Assembly: GCF_000018025.1 (NCBI RefSeq)
Contig: NC_009831.1
Span: 3,286,001 to 3,350,000 of the forward strand
DNA length: 64,000 bases
DNA from: Shewanella sediminis HAW-EB3
Lineage (GTDB): Bacteria > Pseudomonadota > Gammaproteobacteria > Enterobacterales > Shewanellaceae
Direction: 5' to 3'
Position numbers and translations under genes: made by a program. Under the pieces are notes generated by a model, which did not search any database, was not told the origin of the DNA, and was given only the letters and a program-made list of their open reading frames with translations. How positions within the stretch are numbered: position 1 is the stretch's first letter; the number at the start of each line of letters is the position of its first letter. Of the stretch, positions 8,791 through 16,986 are shown in pieces.

Positions 8791-9483
8791 CTATGAGAGC
8801 GCCAGTTGAACTGCGGCTTTGGCGTGGATCTCTGTGGTGTCATAAAGCGGTACTTCGGTGTCTTGTTGAGACACCAACAGGGCAATTTCGGTGCAACCGA
8901 GAATGACGGCTTCGGCTCCCTGTGCTTGTAGATCTTGAATGATAGCGAGATAGGCTTCACGAGATGTGGTATTCACTTGGCCCTGACAAAGCTCTTCATA
9001 GATGATCTGATGCACACGCTCTCGTTGTGCGCTATCTGGGATCACCACTTCGATACCGAACCTGTCCGTCAGACGCCCACGATAGAACTCTTGCTCCATG
9101 GTAAATTGGGTACCCAGCAGGCCAACCTTTTTCACCCCGTCACTGACTAACTGCTCAGCCGTGGCATCGGCAATATGCAGCAGCGGAATAGACACCTTAG
9201 CACTGATCTCATCGGCAACTTTATGCATGGTATTAGTGCATATCATGAAAAAATCGGCGCCGGCTGCTTCGACCGAAACGGCAGCATCGCTAAGAATATC
9301 CGCCGTCTTGCCCCACTCGCCTGAGTGTTGCAACCGCTCTATTTCGGCAAAATCGACACTAACGAGTGCTATTTTCGCACTGTGTAGCCCACCAAGGTTT
9401 TGCTTTACCCCTTCATTGAGCGCCTTGTAGTAACTTACCGTAGACTCCCAACTCATTCCGCCTATCATGCCAATTGTTTTCAC
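8791..9483 (-). CDS. Aspartate/glutamate racemase family protein
   Basis: 230 residues from the GTG at 9483. This start is preferred because AAGGAG lies at 9489-9494, whereas the longer frame to 9549 adds a non-conserved tail. The protein opens with the family motif KTIGMIGGMSWEST. The two catalytic cysteines are present in ICTNTMHK and LGCTEIALL, one in each half of the pseudo-symmetric fold. It would interconvert L- and D-Asp or Glu in the cytoplasm, independently of PLP. E. coli YgeA and RacD belong to the same family. It is a single gene with its own promoter region. Confidence 0.9.
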   Translation of the reverse strand: MKTIGMIGGMSWESTVSYYKALNEGVKQNLGGLHSAKIALVSVDFAEIERLQHSGEWGKTADILSDAAVSVEAAGADFFMICTNTMHKVADEISAKVSIPLLHIADATAEQLVSDGVKKVGLLGTQFTMEQEFYRGRLTDRFGIEVVIPDSAQRERVHQIIYEELCQGQVNTTSREAYLAIIQDLQAQGAEAVILGCTEIALLVSQQDTEVPLYDTTEIHAKAAVQLALS

Positions 9484-9598
9484 TCTAACTCCTTCTATAT
9501 ATGAGCCTAAACACGAACCTAAACACAAACAGTGATTAACAAGTAACATAGAAAAAACAATTGGGTCAATGAGTTAATTGATGTCGCAGCCGCTATGG

Positions 9599-10162
9599 TT
9601 AATCGAGGCGCACAGAGCAGAGCTCTTTTCCATCGAAGCTCATTACCGACAGGGTGTCGTCCTCAAGTAATCCATAGCTGGCAACATGTCCGCCACGGGG
9701 GATGGTCACAGAGCCTGGATTAAATTCGATAAAATCACCCTTTGGTGCAGCGACAGGAAGATGAGTATGACCGGAGGCGATGATGTCACCAGGGCACAAA
9801 CGTGGATGCTTATTACTGTTACAGCTATCACTGTTATATAGATGACCATGGGTCAAAAACAGACGTCGACCGTTTGGCAGCAGCACCAAGTTATAGTCAG
9901 ACATCATAGGAAAATCGAGTAGCATCTGGTCAACCTCACTGTCACAGTTTCCTCTTACGGCGATAATTTTATCACCGTATTGGTTCAGCAGTTCTGCCAC
10001 CTTGATCGGTGCATAGCCTGATGGCAGCGCATTTCTGGGACCGTGATTGAGTATGTCCCCTAATAAGATCAGATGTTCGGCGCCGCTTCGCTCGAACGCG
10101 GCGATCATTTGTGAAGTGCTATCGAAGCAGCCATGGAGATCGGAGGCAAAAAAAAGTTTCAT
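9599..10162 (-). CDS. yfcE: YfcE-type metallophosphodiesterase
   Basis: 187 residues. All metallophosphoesterase motifs are present in order: FASDLHGC (D-x-H), LLGDILNHG (GD), VRGNCDSEVD (GN-x-D), LTHGHLYN (GHxH-like) and ASGHTHLP (GHTH). The length and sequence match the compact bacterial phosphodiesterase YfcE, a manganese-dependent cytosolic enzyme with a still unclear physiological substrate. It is a single gene whose stop lies 116 bp from the downstream racemase. Confidence 0.9.
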   Translation of the reverse strand: MKLFFASDLHGCFDSTSQMIAAFERSGAEHLILLGDILNHGPRNALPSGYAPIKVAELLNQYGDKIIAVRGNCDSEVDQMLLDFPMMSDYNLVLLPNGRRLFLTHGHLYNSDSCNSNKHPRLCPGDIIASGHTHLPVAAPKGDFIEFNPGSVTIPRGGHVASYGLLEDDTLSVMSFDGKELCSVRLD

Positions 10163-10224
10163 AAGAGGTGCACCATAAAAAACAGGAACGGTATATTACG
10201 CCTATTCATCCCCTTTTTCTATGA

Positions 10225-10264
10225 ATGACCTCTATATCCTCCGACTTCAGGATACAGAGGTCAT
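10225..10264. terminator. Intergenic hairpin after the sigma-54 regulator
   Basis: ATGACCTCT at 10225 pairs with AGAGGTCAT ending at 10264, and ATCCT with AGGAT further in, giving a long imperfect stem around CCGACTTC. It lies 20 bp past the regulator stop. There is no clean T-tract on the minus strand, so it may be a factor-assisted terminator or a 3'-stabilising stem. Confidence 0.5.
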
Positions 10265-10283
10265 GCCATAAACGACGACAAGG

Positions 10284-11891
10284 TTATTCTTGCCCCTGAT
10301 ATTTATATCTTTTGATTTTTTGGTATAAAGAAGAAAGACTAATCCCCAATCTCTTGGCCACTTCAGCCTTATTACCGTTAAGCAGCTTAAGCGCTGAGAG
10401 TATTTGTTCGCGCTCGATGTCATCAATTCTTCTAATAGACAACTCCTTTGGCTGAGATATCTCAACCATATCCAGACCCCGTGGAAGATCCTCAAGTTTG
10501 ATCCTTTTCCTTTGACACATAACAACAGCATGCTCGATAGTATTTTCCAACTGTCTGACATTACCGGGCCAATTAAATTGCAATAGACGTTCGGTAACTT
10601 CCGGATAAAAACCGATAACCTCTTTGCCAATTTTATGTGATGTCCGCTCGAGAAAATGACGGGATAACACTAAAATGTCTTCGGGACGTTCTCGTAACGC
10701 CGGGACCTCGAGCTCGAATATACATAACCGATAATATAGGTCCTCACGAAAATTGCCCGCAGCAACCTCTTTAGCAAGATGACGATTGGTTGCTGCGACG
10801 ATCCGTACATCAACCGCGCGCGGACTATTCTCCCCCACTCTTCGGATCTCTTTCTCTTGCAGAACACGAAGTAACTTCGCCTGCATACTTGCCGAGAGCT
10901 CGCCTATCTCATCCAGAAACAGGGTACCGCCATTGGCGGCTTCAAATAAACCAATCCTGTCTTTGTTTGCGCCGGTGAATGAACCTTTAGCATGCCCAAA
11001 AAACTCACTCTCAAGCAGCGTCTCTGTAACAGCGCTGCAGTTGATTGCCACAAATGATCTGAGTGCCCGGCCCGATTCGCCGTGGATCAATTTGGCTATT
11101 TTTTCTTTGCCAGCGCCACTTTCACCTGTGATGATCACCGAAGACTCAACTTTGGCTATTCGTCTGGCAAAATCCAGGGTTTTGCGCATTGCCTTACTTC
11201 TGGCAACAATACCGCCTGCACTCTCACTCTCTGCGAACTGTGTGCGCAAATTTATCTTTTTTTCGGCGTTGGTAAGCTTGGTGGTGACTTCATGCAGCAC
11301 TTTATCTATTGTGTCTGCCTGGAAAAAGGGTAAGTACGGTTCGATCTCCTCTCCCCACTCTTTTTTTGTTCTGACCTCAGCATGGCACAATGCATCCCCC
11401 TTGGCGTGACATTGATGCTCGATGCAGTACACCTCTTCCCCGAGCATGCGTGAACAATAACCGCTGACGTAGCCTGTCAATGTCCAACAAACCGGCTCGC
11501 TGGCCATGCCCAGATGCAAAATTTGTTGCTCAGACTCATAGGAGTCCTCCCAAAAAATATCAGCATGAAACACGGGTTCAAAAGTCCAATCACATTTGGC
11601 GATATTCACCATTCCCTGCAATTTGTGCAGGGTAGGTCCAAAGTCCGGATCCTGGAGTGAGTCGTTATACTCCCGGTCCAGATTGTCTGCCGTACTCCAA
11701 CCATGGGCATAACCCATTCTGGTTAATATATTGCGGGCGGCGAAAGTCCCGATATTCTCGATGAGTTCTTTGCGCAACAAGCCCATCGCCATAGCATCGA
11801 CGATAAGGGCTCGATGCCCCATAAACTGCATGTTTCCTCCTTTAGGATTAAAAGAAAAAACACGCCCTAAATCTAAATCTGAAGCTTTCAT
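10284..11891 (-). CDS. Sigma-54-dependent activator with XylR_N/V4R sensor domain
   Basis: 535 residues. The N-terminal ~210 residues match the XylR/DmpR-type sensor: an activator domain followed by a V4R module with clustered Cys/His (CIEHQCHAKGDALCH, ~156-170), the fold that binds phenols and other small hydrophobic effectors. The AAA+ domain has Walker A GESGAGKE (256-263), the sigma-54 contact loop as GSFTGA (303-308) instead of GAFTGA, Walker B LFLDEIGE, and an arginine-finger region. A Fis-type helix-turn-helix ends the protein (NKAEVAKRLGISLSSLYQKI). It is divergent from the cytochrome-flavoprotein operon, whose promoter has a good -24/-12 element, so it very likely activates that operon in response to its substrate. 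Confidence 0.92.
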   Translation of the reverse strand: MKASDLDLGRVFSFNPKGGNMQFMGHRALIVDAMAMGLLRKELIENIGTFAARNILTRMGYAHGWSTADNLDREYNDSLQDPDFGPTLHKLQGMVNIAKCDWTFEPVFHADIFWEDSYESEQQILHLGMASEPVCWTLTGYVSGYCSRMLGEEVYCIEHQCHAKGDALCHAEVRTKKEWGEEIEPYLPFFQADTIDKVLHEVTTKLTNAEKKINLRTQFAESESAGGIVARSKAMRKTLDFARRIAKVESSVIITGESGAGKEKIAKLIHGESGRALRSFVAINCSAVTETLLESEFFGHAKGSFTGANKDRIGLFEAANGGTLFLDEIGELSASMQAKLLRVLQEKEIRRVGENSPRAVDVRIVAATNRHLAKEVAAGNFREDLYYRLCIFELEVPALRERPEDILVLSRHFLERTSHKIGKEVIGFYPEVTERLLQFNWPGNVRQLENTIEHAVVMCQRKRIKLEDLPRGLDMVEISQPKELSIRRIDDIEREQILSALKLLNGNKAEVAKRLGISLSSLYQKIKRYKYQGQE

Positions 11892-11974
11892 TATTAACGC
11901 CTTATTTAGCGACCACTTAGTACCAGGGAAGATGTGTAAATCTTACTTAATAATGACGATTTAAACTTGGACCG

Positions 11975-12014
11975 AATTCTAAAAAATGGAATTGCATTTA
12001 CAAAAAATAGAATT
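11975..12014. promoter_or_regulatory. Candidate upstream activating sequence
   Basis: An inverted repeat AATTCTA (11975-11981) / TAGAATT (12008-12014), with a further GGAATT half-site between, lies 84-123 bp upstream of the -24 element. This is the usual distance for binding of a sigma-54 activator. The match is by symmetry and position only. Confidence 0.4.
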
Positions 12015-12097
12015 TAGAAATTACCTTCCAATATTAGAACTTGATAAAAAAACACGATATCAGTTAGTTAACGCCAAGATACCCAGTTATAGGTAGT

Positions 12098-12113
12098 TGG
12101 CATATAACCTGCT
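12098..12113 (+). promoter_or_regulatory. Sigma-54 promoter for the tetraheme cytochrome operon
   Basis: TGGCATATAACCTGCT keeps the invariant GG and GC dinucleotides exactly ten bases apart and matches most of TGGCAC-N5-TTGC. It lies 67 bp upstream of the cytochrome ATG and downstream of the divergent sigma-54 activator, which makes the assignment strong despite the variant -12 element. Confidence 0.78.
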
Positions 12114-12180
12114 ATATGGCAAACGATGAATAGTTTCATCAACCAATACACTTAAAGGTATTAGCCAAAGCGAGATATCA

Positions 12181-12540
12181 ATGAAAAAAGAGCGCAAGTT
12201 TTTAAAACAGAAGCCGTTGACAGCAGGTTTAGTCGTTTTCATATCCATGTTAACGCTGAGTAATCCGCTATATGCATACAATTTTAAACAAACCCATAAA
12301 CAGCAGGGGGTAGAGTGCAAATCCTGTCACGTGAATGATAAGAAAGCGATCATTCCTAACGAAAGATGTCTGGCATGCCATGAGTCATATACAGAGATCA
12401 GTAAGAGAACCACTGATATGCATCTTAACCCACACATGAGTCCACATTTTCTCGATGTTGAATGCACTTCATGTCATCAGGGGCATAAGGTCCTTAATAA
12501 CATCTGCCAAGATTGCCACGGTCCAGTCACCAGACACTAA
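12181..12540 (+). CDS. Periplasmic tetraheme c-type cytochrome (electron donor to the adjacent flavoprotein)
   Basis: 119 residues with a signal peptide (hydrophobic PLTAGLVVFISMLTLS, cleavage near YAYN) and four CxxCH heme sites at residues 46-50, 63-67, 95-99 and 109-113, plus additional His residues (HLNPHMSPHF) suited to bis-His ligation. The size and heme layout resemble the cytochrome domain of flavocytochrome c fumarate reductases and small tetraheme cytochromes. It begins 37 bp before the flavoprotein gene, so the two probably form a split flavocytochrome in which this subunit passes electrons from the menaquinol/CymA pool to the FAD subunit. Expression is expected from the sigma-54 promoter at 12098-12113. 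Confidence 0.9.
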   Translation: MKKERKFLKQKPLTAGLVVFISMLTLSNPLYAYNFKQTHKQQGVECKSCHVNDKKAIIPNERCLACHESYTEISKRTTDMHLNPHMSPHFLDVECTSCHQGHKVLNNICQDCHGPVTRH

Positions 12541-12577
12541 AAAGTAAACACACCATTTATTAAAAGGAAACGAATCA

Positions 12578-14101
12578 GTGAAAAAACGCACTAGATTTAT
12601 GACATTTACCCTTGCCATGCTCATGTCCACCCTATCGGCCGGCACTTATGCTACTGAAAAAACAATCACCACGGATGTTGTTGTAGTTGGTGGTGGCTCG
12701 ACCGGACTCACTGCTGCGTTAACTGCAGCTGAAGGTGGAGCCAAGGTAATCGTGCTAGAAAAAAACCCTTACCTGGGTGGGTCCTCAAATTTTGCCGAAG
12801 GGCTTTTTGCCGTTGAGTCTGAATATCAGCGTGCAGCATCTTATGGCTTAACCAAAGATGAGGCCTTCAAACATATTATTGAGTTTAATCATAATAAAAT
12901 TGATAACACCATCATCCGAAATTATGTCAACAAAGCAGCCGATAATATCGACTGGTTAAATGAGCAAGGTGTGGACTTCAGGCTTATTCAAATCTCCCCA
13001 GAAGAACCCAGAGTCTGGCATATCATCGAAGATAAAAAACCTTACATTCATGGTGGAGCCCTGATCACAACACTTCAACAGAAAGCGAAAAAATTAGGAG
13101 TTCAATTTTTACTAAGAACTCCGGCAAAAAAACTGATTTACAGTAATAACAGAGTCACTGGAGTTGAGGCGGTAGACCATAAGGGCAACAAGATTGTCTT
13201 GAAGGCCAAGGCCGTTGTTATTGCAACAGGTGGTTTTGGAAACAGCAAAGAGAAAATTGCCAAGTGGACTAACTATAATCCTGAGACATTTTTACCCGCG
13301 CTGCCGTTAAATAAGACTGGCGACGGCATACAGATGGCAAAAGATGTTGGTGCTAAAACTGAAGGGGAAGGCCTTATGGTATACCTCGGAGCCAGAGGCA
13401 CTGGAATTATCCCTATGCAGGGCATAAATGCCATGACATGGCAGCCCACTAATCTATGGGTAAATAGCTCTGGCGAACGTTTCACCAATGAGGCCGTAGC
13501 CTTCTCTTTTGGACAGGCCGCGAACTCAGTTGGCCGACAACATGGCAACATGGCTTGGGCCATTTTTGATGATGCCAGCGTCGACTATGCTGCACAGAAA
13601 GGAATTGACCAAGGTATAGGTGTGATTATCCCAACGACAACGAAATTGACGGGACTTCGCGATGAAATCAATAACGCGCTTGCAGTGAACAGTGATGGAG
13701 TTAAAACAGCCGAATCAATCGAAGCACTTGCGAAACAAATTGATGTACCAATGGATACACTTATAAAAAGTTACCACGACTACAATGCCTATAGTAAAAA
13801 TGGCTATGACCCTCAGTTTGTTAAAGATCACAAATGGCTTAGACCCCTTAATCATGGAAATCTCTACGCTATCAAAATGATGCCTAATCATTTTGCCTCA
13901 ATCGGCGGACTCAATATCAACACTAAGATGCAAGTGTTGGGACACGATAATCAACCCATTTCCGGACTCTATGCCGGTGGGCTTGAGGTTGGTGGCCTGT
14001 ATGGTGACACCTATACCCTTTGGGCTTCGGGACATGCTTATGGATTCTCCATTCATTCGGGACGTACCGCAGGTGCCAGCATACTGAAAGCCATTAAATA
14101 G
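12578..14101 (+). CDS. Periplasmic FAD-dependent reductase, flavocytochrome-c flavoprotein subunit
   Basis: 507 residues from a GTG start with AAAAGGAAA upstream. A signal peptide (to about ATEKT) is followed by the Rossmann motif VVVVGGGSTGLTAAL (~34-48), EKNPYLGGSS, and the second FAD segment VVIATGGFGNS. The Arg in GERFTNE (~299-305), the proton donor position in this superfamily, is kept. However, the C-terminal region reads PNHFASIGG (436-444) and GGLYGDTYTLWASG (472-485), where fumarate reductases have an HTMGG motif and an N-R-LGGN motif binding the dicarboxylate. It is therefore a fumarate-reductase-like enzyme with a different substrate. Acrylate, cinnamate, urocanate and related enoate reductases are known cousins. 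It pairs with the cytochrome encoded just upstream. Confidence 0.9.
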   Translation: MKKRTRFMTFTLAMLMSTLSAGTYATEKTITTDVVVVGGGSTGLTAALTAAEGGAKVIVLEKNPYLGGSSNFAEGLFAVESEYQRAASYGLTKDEAFKHIIEFNHNKIDNTIIRNYVNKAADNIDWLNEQGVDFRLIQISPEEPRVWHIIEDKKPYIHGGALITTLQQKAKKLGVQFLLRTPAKKLIYSNNRVTGVEAVDHKGNKIVLKAKAVVIATGGFGNSKEKIAKWTNYNPETFLPALPLNKTGDGIQMAKDVGAKTEGEGLMVYLGARGTGIIPMQGINAMTWQPTNLWVNSSGERFTNEAVAFSFGQAANSVGRQHGNMAWAIFDDASVDYAAQKGIDQGIGVIIPTTTKLTGLRDEINNALAVNSDGVKTAESIEALAKQIDVPMDTLIKSYHDYNAYSKNGYDPQFVKDHKWLRPLNHGNLYAIKMMPNHFASIGGLNINTKMQVLGHDNQPISGLYAGGLEVGGLYGDTYTLWASGHAYGFSIHSGRTAGASILKAIK

Positions 14102-14106
14102 TAGTA

Positions 14107-14131
14107 TCAGGGAGGGTCCGCCCCTCCCTGA
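14107..14131. terminator. Strong GC-rich hairpin between flavoprotein and outer-membrane gene
   Basis: TCAGGGAGGG pairs with the complementary CCCTCCCTGA across a short loop, giving a nine- to ten-pair stem six bases after the flavoprotein stop. There is no clear U-tract, so it may be a partial terminator or mRNA-stability element that lowers expression of the downstream porin-like gene. Confidence 0.6.
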
Positions 14132-14162
14132 ATCATTTATCATGTTCAGGAATAACAATAAA

Positions 14163-15068
14163 ATGCATAATAAATTGTCTAAAAATATCCTTAATATATT
14201 ACTGCTTAGCGCTGGTGTTGGAGGACTATTAACTGGTTTCGCCAGTGCAACCGAAGGTGGTGGTGGCGCTTACCCTAACGGTGCGGAAGGCATCATGGCG
14301 GGGGCTTTGCCGCCTCCGGGATTTTATTACGTCAACTACGCGACTCACTATAACGCCGATGGTGCGCAACTGCCTGTCGATCTGAAACTCGATGTGTCGG
14401 CGAATGTCTCCCGTTTTGTTTATATGACAGAACATAAGCTGTTCGGTGCCGATTACGGAACCTACATGGTTGTGCCACTGCTCCATGTCAGCGCCATGCT
14501 GGATACCCATTCACCTGCCGGTACTATCAGCAGCACTGAGAGTGGTTTGGGGGACATTGCATTTTCGCCGCTTGTTCTCGCCTGGCATTCAAAAAACTGG
14601 CATGTTGCCACAGGCCTGGAGTTTGTCGTTCCAACCGGAGATTATGACAAGCACAACCTGGCTAATTTGGGTCGAAACTATTGGACAATTGAGCCTGTTT
14701 TTGCAGCGACCTATATCACTGACTATGGGCTGGAGTTGTCGGGTAAGTTTATGTACGACTTTAATACCGAGAATAGCGATACCGATTACAAATCCGGTCA
14801 GGAGTTTCATGTTGACTACGCAGTGGCATACCACACAGGTCCCTGGACATTAGGTGTCGGCGGTTACGTTTACAAGCAAACAACCTCAGACAGTGGCGCG
14901 GGGGTTACCGACCCCGATGGCAACAAGGGACAGGTACTGGCGATAGGCCCAAGCGTGAAATATGATCTTGCCGGTTTGAGCATCGAAGCCAAATATCAGG
15001 AGGAGATATGGGTCGAAAACAGGCCGGAAGGTAACAAGTTATGGCTTAAAATGAGCTTACCTTTATAA
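14163..15068 (+). CDS. Phenol_MetA_deg-type outer membrane transporter
   Basis: 301 residues from the ATG at 14163 (an in-frame ATG at 14142 is possible but lacks a ribosome site). A signal peptide ends near FASATEGG. The body opens with GAYPNGAEGIMAGALPPPG then YYVNY and alternates aromatic beta-strands to a C-terminal aliphatic strand (LWLKMSLPL), the layout of the SphA-like Phenol_MetA_deg family of barrel proteins. These are often encoded with degradation pathways for aromatic or other hydrophobic compounds and are thought to import them. Its position directly after the flavoprotein suggests it admits the respiratory substrate. Confidence 0.82.
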   Translation: MHNKLSKNILNILLLSAGVGGLLTGFASATEGGGGAYPNGAEGIMAGALPPPGFYYVNYATHYNADGAQLPVDLKLDVSANVSRFVYMTEHKLFGADYGTYMVVPLLHVSAMLDTHSPAGTISSTESGLGDIAFSPLVLAWHSKNWHVATGLEFVVPTGDYDKHNLANLGRNYWTIEPVFAATYITDYGLELSGKFMYDFNTENSDTDYKSGQEFHVDYAVAYHTGPWTLGVGGYVYKQTTSDSGAGVTDPDGNKGQVLAIGPSVKYDLAGLSIEAKYQEEIWVENRPEGNKLWLKMSLPL

Positions 15069-15601
15069 AAAAGTCTTGAAATAATCGGAGTACAAGTTTT
15101 AAGACAAACCGATAACTTTTACTTTAAAACAACCTCTGAATAAACCAATCACCGTTAGGGTAACTGTGATAACAGTCTTCTCCCTTCAAAATTGGTAAAT
15201 CACTCCACCATAGAAGACGGCTCACGCCGTCTTCTATCTAAAGATAAACCACCTCGATATCTGATTGGCCACTTCAGCCCCCTCTCTTATGTCTCACCTT
15301 ACAACCATTGGGGCAATCAACATTATGACTTACAGATATAAATGATCAGAGATGTATATATTTATATTTGTACTTGCTTATTTTATCAGTCAAAAATCGT
15401 AATTTGCTTCTATCGCAAGAAACTCGCCAGCCTCTGAACTCATTTTTCAATTTCACTTCTCAACGTCTCTTAACCTGTTAGAGTAGATACTCGGCACACT
15501 GATGGATATCCGTGGATATTCATTGAAAATTATTAAGTTTTTTGGTATCTGGCATAGCCCTACCAGAACAATGAACAGGTATTAATACCGGGACATTCAC
15601 T
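15069..15601. other. 533-bp intergenic region with a strong hairpin at 15210-15237
   Basis: ATAGAAGACGGC-TCAC-GCCGTCTTCTAT (15210-15237) is a perfect 12-pair stem and probably ends the flavocytochrome operon; its T-tract is weak. The remainder is AT-rich and presumably holds the alcohol dehydrogenase promoter. I found no canonical sigma-54 element and no small gene. Confidence 0.6.
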
Positions 15602-16834
15602 ATGAATAAAAATACTAAAAGTATGATATTTTCTCTTCAGGTTATCGCCTACAAGGGCTATATGAATGTTTTAAAAACAGCAGCCAAGATCATTCCGATG
15701 CCTAAGCCAACGCTGTTTACCGGTTCCGGTTCCTCATTGAAACTGTGTGAAGCTATCGCTCAGATGGGAACTAGTAAGGTGTTGATTGTTACCGACACGG
15801 TTCTGATCAAGCTAGGCCTTCTAGACAATATTCAACAGAAGTTAACGGACAACAATGTTCAATTTGCCGTATATGATGGGGTACTTCCCGATCCGAATTA
15901 CGCGCAGGTAGAATCTGGTTTAGCCCTATATAAAAGTAGTGGCTGCGATGCAATCCTGGCTGTAGGCGGTGGCTCTCCGATCGATGCGGCTAAGGTTATT
16001 GCCGCCCGGGTTAATAACCATCGCGAGATAAAAAAATTAACAGGTCTATTTAAAGTTTGGAAAGCCCCAGCCCCCTTATTTGCAATTCCGACGACTGCGG
16101 GAACGGGCTCTGAAGTCACCATAGCTGCTGTGGTTTCCGATCCAGTCACTCATAAAAAGACACCACTCATAGATCCCAAACTCGTCCCTATGATGGCATC
16201 ACTGGATGCATCGTTAATGACAGGTTTGCCCGCTCATGTGACGAGCGCGACGGGCATGGATGCATTAACCCATGCGGTTGAAGCGTTTATCTCGATGAAC
16301 GCCTCTTCCGATACCGATGCCTATGCCATTGCTGCGACGAAATTGATTAGTCAAAATTTATCAATCGTTGTCCACAATGGAACCAATCTTGAGGCTCGGC
16401 AGAATATGGCAATGGCGTCTTACTATGCGGGTTTGGCGTTTACGAAAGCGAGTTTAGGTTATGTTCACGCAATATCTCATAATCTGGGGGCAAAGTATGG
16501 CATACCGCATGGCTTGGCTAATGCTATTGTATTGCCATATGTACTCGAATATTCAAAGGCCGAAATCGCACCGCGTTTGGCCAAATTATCACGAGTTTGT
16601 GGATTAGGAACTGCTGGAGACTCAGATAAAGAACTGGCTCAACTATTTATCGATCACATTCGAAGTATGTTGAAGGAATATGGAATTTCTTCACAGCTCG
16701 ATGCGTTAAAGATTGAGGATGTGGCAGAGATCGCCCAAGCGGCACTCAAAGAGGCGCATTTTAACTATCCAGTGCCTAAGTATATGGATCAAACACAATG
16801 TGAGAAACTTATCGGACAGATGCTGGTGTCATAA
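15602..16834 (+). CDS. Iron-containing (type III) alcohol dehydrogenase
   Basis: Up to 410 residues. The NAD(P) site GGGSPIDAAK and the metal-binding segments are intact: TGMDALTHAVEAF (Asp and His ligands), GYVHAISHNLGAKY and IPHGLANAIVLP (two His ligands). The start is uncertain. The ATG at 15602 gives a 20-residue extension without a good ribosome site, while the ATG at 15662 has AAGGG five bases upstream and matches the usual family start (MNVLKTAAKII). The enzyme oxidises or forms a primary alcohol in the cytoplasm. It follows the flavocytochrome cluster in the same direction but is separated by 533 bp and a hairpin, so co-regulation is a hypothesis. Confidence 0.88.
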   Translation: MNKNTKSMIFSLQVIAYKGYMNVLKTAAKIIPMPKPTLFTGSGSSLKLCEAIAQMGTSKVLIVTDTVLIKLGLLDNIQQKLTDNNVQFAVYDGVLPDPNYAQVESGLALYKSSGCDAILAVGGGSPIDAAKVIAARVNNHREIKKLTGLFKVWKAPAPLFAIPTTAGTGSEVTIAAVVSDPVTHKKTPLIDPKLVPMMASLDASLMTGLPAHVTSATGMDALTHAVEAFISMNASSDTDAYAIAATKLISQNLSIVVHNGTNLEARQNMAMASYYAGLAFTKASLGYVHAISHNLGAKYGIPHGLANAIVLPYVLEYSKAEIAPRLAKLSRVCGLGTAGDSDKELAQLFIDHIRSMLKEYGISSQLDALKIEDVAEIAQAALKEAHFNYPVPKYMDQTQCEKLIGQMLVS

Positions 16835-16918
16835 CCTGAGTGCATGCGCAAGATTAACGTTTGACGATGAGCTTGAGTGTATCAGTTGCTATTGAAAGTA
16901 AAATGCTCGGGGGATGAG

Positions 16919-16945
16919 ATAAAAAACCGCATCCTTGCGGTCAAA
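16919..16945 (-). terminator. Rho-independent terminator of the metalloprotease gene
   Basis: ACCGCA-TCCT-TGCGGT stem at 16926-16941. On the minus strand it is followed by a run of T residues (16921-16926), placing it 46 bp after the protease stop codon. Confidence 0.75.
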
Positions 16946-16986
16946 ATTTTCCGTAACTTATTTTATAGACAGCATGGCAACAAGGT

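Noticed and set aside
8505..8906. 133-codon plus-strand open frame
   Set aside because: It overlaps the racemase gene antisense, has no ribosome site or recognisable motif, and lies in a repeat-like region.
12578..14101. Ordinary fumarate reductase
   Set aside because: Two C-terminal dicarboxylate-binding motifs are replaced and the heme domain is a separate polypeptide.
15530..15560. Possible sigma-54 promoter for the iron alcohol dehydrogenase (TGGTATCTGGCATAGC)
   Set aside because: GG and GC are 11 bases apart instead of 10, which is not tolerated in known -24/-12 promoters.
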